IMG/VR virus record: IMGVR_UViG_3300045051_001524
Coordinates: 1 to 43,156 of that record
DNA: 43,156 bases
Source: a virus
Reading direction: 5' to 3' (one strand)
Positions 39,478 to 43,156 of the stretch are shown in pieces. The notes under the pieces were generated by a model, which saw nothing but the letters and a program-made list of their open reading frames with translations, had not been told where the DNA came from and did not search any database. Numbering within the stretch: position 1 is the first letter of the stretch; every line of letters begins with the position of its first letter. Made by a program: the position numbers and the translations under genes.

Positions 39478-40964
39478 CAGACGCAGAGCGCCAGAAAGCC
39501 TTTGAACTCGCCCGGGCGGCGGAGCTTAAGGCGCGCGCGGCGCTGCTGGCCACGACCCGCGACGATGTGATCAAGCTGCTCAACGAGGCGCTGGACGAGA
39601 TCAAGGTATTGCTGACCGACTTTCCCACCGAATACGAGAGTTATCGCTTTTCTCAGCTGCAGCTGCAAATCGAACAGACGCTGGAGATATTCAGCAAATC
39701 ATCGGCCGAGGTGCTGGCCAACGGCGCCACCCAGGCATGGACCGGCGGTCAGGCATTGGTGACCGCACCGCTTGAGGCTGGCGGTATCCGTATTGCCTCC
39801 GTGTTGCCTGCGCTGGACACCCGGATGCTGATGTCCATCAACCACTTCATGGTCGACCGCATGCAGGATGTCACCAAGGTCGCCGCAGACAAGATCAGGT
39901 CCCAGCTCGGTCTGGCGCTCGTCGGTGCGCAATCACCCGGCGAAGCGGTCGGCACCATCACCGCGATATTGGGAGAGGAGTCGCGCGAGCGCGCAATCAC
40001 CATCACACGCACGGGACTTGGCAGCGTCCATGCGGTTGCTGCGCAACAGCGAATGGAACAGGCCGCGAAGCGTGTTCCGGGCCTCGGAAAGCAATGGCGC
40101 CGCAGCGGCAAGATCCACAGCCGCGAGAACCACGATGCCATCGACGGCCAGGTGCAGCCGGTAAACAAGCCATTCGCGCTGGTGGCAAAGAAAGACGGTT
40201 TGGCGCTATTCATGATGCACCCGCACGATCCAGCGGCTCCGGCCGGCGAAGTGATCAACTGCGGATGCATATCGATACCGCACATGACTAGCTGGAAGAT
40301 GCTCAATCCAGGCAAGGTTCCATTCTCGGCGCAAGAGCTCCAGAACAATCCGCTGAAGCGTGAAAAGGCTGTGGCAATGGGGCAGTCGGTCAATTTCAGG
40401 CAGCCTACGACTGGCGGAGGATCTGTCTATGACCCGAATGCAGTAAAGGTTGCTGCTGACGTATCCTCAGCAGCACGGCGAGCGGCGGTTGAAATCGAAA
40501 ACGAGATCCGCAAAGACTTGCTGGAAACGGGGGTTTTTATCGGCAAGAATGGGGTTGCTCTACTAAGGCGAACCGGCCTCGCGGATTCTGTCGGTTTTAC
40601 TGTGAAAGAGCTTTTCCGTATGTCCGGAGCGACTTTCACGCACAATCACCCTGGCGGCGGCTCGCTGTCTTACCAAGGGATGGACAGCGATCTTGGGCGT
40701 GCTTTCGTCTGGGGACTTGGTGAGGTTCGCGCTGTTTCCGGACAGTTCAGGTATATCGCTTATCCTCTAAAAGGTGCGTGGCCAGATGTCGCGCAGCTTG
40801 AGTTGTTATACCCTGATGCAGAGAAACATGCTCACGCGGTCGTTGCGGATATGGTCAAGTCCGACCAATTGGATTACTCTTACGCACGCCTTGAGGTATT
40901 GCACCAAGTGGTTCTGTTCCTGTCAAAGCGGCTTAGGTTCGGTTATATAAGAGAGGCATCGTGA
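39474..40964 (+). CDS. MuF head protein with extra C-terminal HxHP domain
   Basis: 496 residues from GTG. A helical N-part (about 1-165) and a MuF core (about 165-270) with ITRTGLGSVHAVAAQQRMEQ, RENHDAIDGQ and the closing NCGC. MuF proteins sit inside the head. A C-terminal extension (about 320-496) carries FTHNHPGGGSLSYQGMDSD (His390, His392, Pro393, Ser397/399, Asp404/406), close to JAMM/RadC-type HxHP...S..D metal motifs, then EVRAVSGQFRYIA. MuF proteins are known carriers of polymorphic toxin domains, so this extension may be an effector. The DNA of this part looks less GC-rich than the core. Confidence 0.8.
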   Translation: MTDAERQKAFELARAAELKARAALLATTRDDVIKLLNEALDEIKVLLTDFPTEYESYRFSQLQLQIEQTLEIFSKSSAEVLANGATQAWTGGQALVTAPLEAGGIRIASVLPALDTRMLMSINHFMVDRMQDVTKVAADKIRSQLGLALVGAQSPGEAVGTITAILGEESRERAITITRTGLGSVHAVAAQQRMEQAAKRVPGLGKQWRRSGKIHSRENHDAIDGQVQPVNKPFALVAKKDGLALFMMHPHDPAAPAGEVINCGCISIPHMTSWKMLNPGKVPFSAQELQNNPLKREKAVAMGQSVNFRQPTTGGGSVYDPNAVKVAADVSSAARRAAVEIENEIRKDLLETGVFIGKNGVALLRRTGLADSVGFTVKELFRMSGATFTHNHPGGGSLSYQGMDSDLGRAFVWGLGEVRAVSGQFRYIAYPLKGAWPDVAQLELLYPDAEKHAHAVVADMVKSDQLDYSYARLEVLHQVVLFLSKRLRFGYIREAS

Positions 40965-41149
40965 AACGACAATTGCCACCAGGCTTCGATCTAAAGAAAG
41001 ACGGCGATACTGTGCTTCAATTTAATGACGCCCCTTCCAATAGGGCTGCTGATGATTTCCAGCACAAGCTGGATGCTGAGATCGCTGCGGCCGGTGGCAT
41101 AGATGCATGGCGTGCAATCCAGAGCAAGGATCAGAAACAGGCCGCTTGA
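40961..41149 (+). CDS. Small protein coupled to MuF C-terminal domain
   Basis: 62 residues from GTG, overlapping the MuF stop by 4 bp. Acidic, mixed: LPPGFDLKKDGDTVLQFNDA and AEIAAAGGIDAWRAIQ. Last gene before the right terminus; it ends in a terminator. Its tight coupling to the MuF extension suggests they were acquired together; an immunity or chaperone role is conjecture. Confidence 0.55.
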   Translation: MKRQLPPGFDLKKDGDTVLQFNDAPSNRAADDFQHKLDAEIAAAGGIDAWRAIQSKDQKQAA

Positions 41150-41177
41150 TTTCGATTTTCCTCGGCCTTTTTATTTT
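41139..41177 (+). terminator. Rho-independent terminator at the right phage end
   Basis: AGGCCG (41139-41144) pairs with CGGCCT (41163-41168) across an 18-nt loop and is followed by TTTTATTTTTT. It overlaps the last codons and stop of the last right-arm gene and should stop late transcription before the terminus. Confidence 0.6.
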
Positions 41178-41243
41178 TTACATGCTTAAATTGTTTTTTA
41201 TCTCCTATCCCGTTTAGTCCCACCTGATCCAAGTTCTTCCCGC

Positions 41244-41286
41244 ATTTATCTCAGATAAAGATATTTATTTATCTCACTCCGGTTCA
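41244..41286 (-). repeat. Right phage terminus with transposase-binding-type repeats
   Basis: Read inward on -, the end is TGAACCGGAGTGAGATAAAT. GAGATAAAT occurs at 41275-41267 and 41252-41244, 23 bp apart, with the outer copy beginning at base 12 from the terminus exactly as at the left end. Between gene end and terminus (41178-41243) only AT-rich sequence is seen. Confidence 0.75.
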
Positions 41287-41292
41287 GGGGTC
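41287..41292. repeat. Target-site duplication, right copy
   Basis: GGGGTC directly follows the CA of the right terminus and matches 2796-2801. Sequence from 41293 continues the host repeat broken off at 2801. Confidence 0.85.
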
Positions 41293-41304
41293 GCCTTTTC
41301 TTTG

Positions 41305-41338
41305 GTTACTTTCTTTTGGCGAAGCAAAAGAAAGTAAC
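41305..41338. terminator. Long stem-loop of the interrupted host repeat
   Basis: GTTACTTTCTTTTG (41305-41318) pairs perfectly with CAAAAGAAAGTAAC (41325-41338) around GCGAAG. The equivalent stem in the intact copy is at 2360-2389. Lying between convergent host genes, it could act as a two-way transcript end. A short inverted copy of the 2127-2155 repeat follows at about 41367-41400. Confidence 0.55.
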
Positions 41339-41402
41339 TTGCGCCGGGCAACCCCTGGCGGTTTTCGATGGGTATCGCTACGCTCAACCCATCCTACGCA
41401 CG

Positions 41403-42053
41403 CTATTCAACTGGGTTGAACTTCTGAAAATATCTTTGTATTTCGAGGCGAACATCGTGAACTGCATCTTCGACTTGCGAGATGCCTACTCCAGCTGTGC
41501 GCAAACGATCATTGATTTGGTTGTGAAGCCACTTGTGATTAGTGTCTAGAGTATCCCAATGTTTTCCTTGAGCCAACTCAGATTGGTATGTCCACAGAAC
41601 CTCCATGTAGGCGTTGAGCATTTCATCAGAACGTTTCTTGAGCAAGGCGACCAGCTTATCTCGAATTGGAGCTGGTAGAAATGGATCGGATTTGTACTTC
41701 TTGGACAAGTTAAGTAGATGCAACAGTTTAGGGCTAGCCGGAACCGCTCCCCAAAATTCACTTCTGGCAAGTACTGCCTCCTTGTGCTTTATTAAGCCCT
41801 CGTTAATTTGCTTGACCACTTCTTCTACATCGTCACACTTATGCCAGGCTTCATCAGAAGAGAAATCAAACTCTCGATAGAGTTCTTCGCTCATGGTGGC
41901 AACACGTTCTATTACCTTTTTGTGATACTCGGTGTTGACCGTATTGAGAATTGTGCTTCTAGCTCGTATGTATGTCAGAACAGCGACAAGCAGCCCTCCG
42001 CCGTAAAAAATAATTTGTGCAGTTTTGACACTTGTATCCAGGTCGAAATACAT
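41403..42053 (-). CDS. Host membrane-anchored hypothetical protein
   Basis: 216 residues from MYFDLDTSVKTAQ. The frame is open much further upstream through aroC, but that part is antisense-frame noise; this ATG lies 8 bp after the aroC stop. One N-terminal membrane helix (IIFYGGGLLVAVLTYIRA), then a helical cytoplasmic domain (VIERVATMSEELYREFDF; RDKLVALLKKRSDEMLNAY). The DNA is AT-richer than aroC, suggesting later acquisition. No function recognised. Confidence 0.7.
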   Translation of the reverse strand: MYFDLDTSVKTAQIIFYGGGLLVAVLTYIRARSTILNTVNTEYHKKVIERVATMSEELYREFDFSSDEAWHKCDDVEEVVKQINEGLIKHKEAVLARSEFWGAVPASPKLLHLLNLSKKYKSDPFLPAPIRDKLVALLKKRSDEMLNAYMEVLWTYQSELAQGKHWDTLDTNHKWLHNQINDRLRTAGVGISQVEDAVHDVRLEIQRYFQKFNPVE

Positions 42054-42061
42054 AGGGAGGC

Positions 42062-43156
42062 CTACCGCAACTTCGGTGTTTCGCAAACCACATCCCCATT
42101 CTGCGCCCGATTCCGCAGTGCATGGTCGATCAGCACCAGCGCCACCATCGCCTCGGCGATGGGCGTGGCACGGATGCCGACGCAGGGGTCGTGGCGGCCT
42201 TCGGTGGAGACCTTCACTGGATTGCCGGCCTTGTCGATGGAGTCGCGTTCGATGCGGATGCTGGAGGTCGGTTTGATCGCGTAGTGCGCAACGATGTCCT
42301 GACCGGTGGAGATGCCGCCGAGGACGCCGCCGGCGTTGTTCGAGCGGAAGCCCTGCGGCGTGAGTTCGTCGCCGTGTTCGCTGCCGCGCTGGGTGACGCA
42401 GGCGAAGCCCGCGCCGATCTCGACGCCCTTCACCGCGTTGATGCCCATCAGCGCATGGGCGATGTCGGCGTCGAGGCGATCGAACACCGGCTCGCCCCAG
42501 CCCACGGGCACGTTGTTTGCGGCCACGGCGAGCTTCGCGCCGATAGAGTCGCCGGATTTGCGCAGCTCGTCCATGTAGTCTTCGAGCTGTCCGACGTAGC
42601 TCGCATCGGCGACGAAGAAACTGTTGCCCTCTTCGTTCAACTCGGCCCAGCTCTTGAACGGGATCTCGATCTCGCCGAGCTGTGCGAGGTAGCCGCGCAC
42701 CTCCACGCCGTAGCGTTCGTTCAGCCACTTCTTCGCGATCGCACCGGCCGCGACGCGCGCTGCGGTCTCGCGCGCAGACGAGCGGCCGCCGCCGCGGTAG
42801 TCGCGAATGCCATATTTCTGCCAGTAGGTGTAGTCGGCGTGGCCGGGGCGGAAGGTCTCGGCGATGCTGCCGTAGTCCTTGCTGCGCTGGTCTTCGTTGC
42901 GGATCAGCAGCGCGATGGGCGTGCCGGTGGTCTTGCCTTCGAACACGCCGGAGAGAATCTCCACGGTGTCGGATTCGCGGCGCTGCGTGACGTGACGCGA
43001 GGTGCCGGGCTTGCGGCGATCGAGGTCGCGCTGGATGCAGGCTGCACTCAGTTCCATTCCCGGCGGGCAGCCGTCGACGATGCAGCCGATGGCCGCGCCG
43101 TGCGATTCGCCGAAAGTAGTGACCGTGAACAGGGTGCCGAATGTGTTTCCAGACAT
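42062..43156 (-). CDS. aroC: Chorismate synthase
   Basis: 364 residues, complete with ATG at the window's last base. Signatures: [60 protein letters not shown], and the C-terminal [14 protein letters not shown]. It converts 5-enolpyruvylshikimate-3-phosphate to chorismate with reduced FMN, the last step of the shikimate pathway. Its promoter lies outside the window. It is followed by a membrane protein gene, 8 bp away. Confidence 0.97.
   Translation of the reverse strand: MSGNTFGTLFTVTTFGESHGAAIGCIVDGCPPGMELSAACIQRDLDRRKPGTSRHVTQRRESDTVEILSGVFEGKTTGTPIALLIRNEDQRSKDYGSIAETFRPGHADYTYWQKYGIRDYRGGGRSSARETAARVAAGAIAKKWLNERYGVEVRGYLAQLGEIEIPFKSWAELNEEGNSFFVADASYVGQLEDYMDELRKSGDSIGAKLAVAANNVPVGWGEPVFDRLDADIAHALMGINAVKGVEIGAGFACVTQRGSEHGDELTPQGFRSNNAGGVLGGISTGQDIVAHYAIKPTSSIRIERDSIDKAGNPVKVSTEGRHDPCVGIRATPIAEAMVALVLIDHALRNRAQNGDVVCETPKLR

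Larger units (their letters stand above)
2802..41286. mobile_element. Complete transposable (Mu/B3-like) siphophage prophage, 38,485 bp
   Basis: The element begins TGAAGCGG and ends CCGGTTCA, with inverted termini matching at about 17 of the first 20 bases, and is flanked by a 6-bp duplication. Transposition genes (DDE transposase, MuB-like ATPase), Mor/C activator, GemA, Gam-like protein, terminase, portal, MuF, capsid, a full siphophage tail and lysis genes are all present, and no main gene is visibly broken. It therefore looks potentially functional. Gene order is unusual: capsid and tail on the left arm (-), lysis-terminase-portal-MuF on the right arm (+), diverging from a control region near 31.4 kb. 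Confidence 0.93.

Noticed and set aside
42054-42728. Upstream part of the 441-codon frame that includes the host membrane protein
   Set aside because: It runs through aroC in another frame, is Arg-rich noise, and coding character begins only at the ATG 42053.

Overview
The window is a betaproteobacterial chromosome segment, perhaps Nitrosomonadales or Gallionellaceae (judged from general protein character and intergenic repeat style, not from a search), interrupted by one complete transposable (Mu/B3-type) siphophage prophage. Host genes frame it: a bifunctional (p)ppGpp synthetase/hydrolase (spoT type) at 1-2112 on +, and chorismate synthase (aroC, 42062-43156) followed by a small membrane-anchored protein (41403-42053) on -. 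These converge on a repeat-rich intergenic region, and the phage sits inside one copy of a long host repeat.

The prophage can be delimited to the base. It runs from TG at 2802 to CA at 41286 (38,485 bp), with inverted termini, paired GATAAAT sites at the same distance from each end, and a 6-bp duplication GGGGTC at 2796-2801 and 41287-41292. Joining 2801 to 41293 restores the host repeat.

From a divergent control region at about 31.33-31.54 kb, two arms run outwards. The left arm (- strand) carries first a small Cro/Ner-like regulator, an HTH regulator, a winged-helix protein, a DUF3102-like protein, a DDE transposase, a Lar-like zinc protein and a MuB-type AAA ATPase. Next come small early genes, a Gam-like nuclease inhibitor, a phage HU, a DUF2786 protein, GemA and a Mor/C-family activator. 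After a terminator it carries the capsid (a protease-scaffold-capsid fusion), head-tail connectors, a lambda-like tail (tube, G/GT chaperones with a -1 slippery site, tape measure, M/L/K/J-like tip proteins) and tail fibre genes, ending at the left terminus. The right arm (+ strand) carries the repressor (Mu-type DNA-binding domain plus S24 peptidase), two probable cargo genes, a terminator, then amidase, membrane proteins/holin, small and large terminase, portal and a MuF protein with an extra C-terminal domain, ending at the right terminus.

Two points stand out. First, the late genes are split: terminase-portal-MuF lie on the opposite arm from capsid and tail, whereas Mu, B3 and D3112 keep them contiguous. 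Second, three late transcription units (capsid, tape measure/tail tip, lysis/terminase) are each preceded by the same cis element: a GGAAC-2-STTCC dyad, then CTTAA, then exactly 19 bp, then a -10-like hexamer. The dyad centre would sit near -44.5, close to where Mor binds in the Mu middle promoter. The simplest reading is one Mor/C-type activator co-ordinating both arms.
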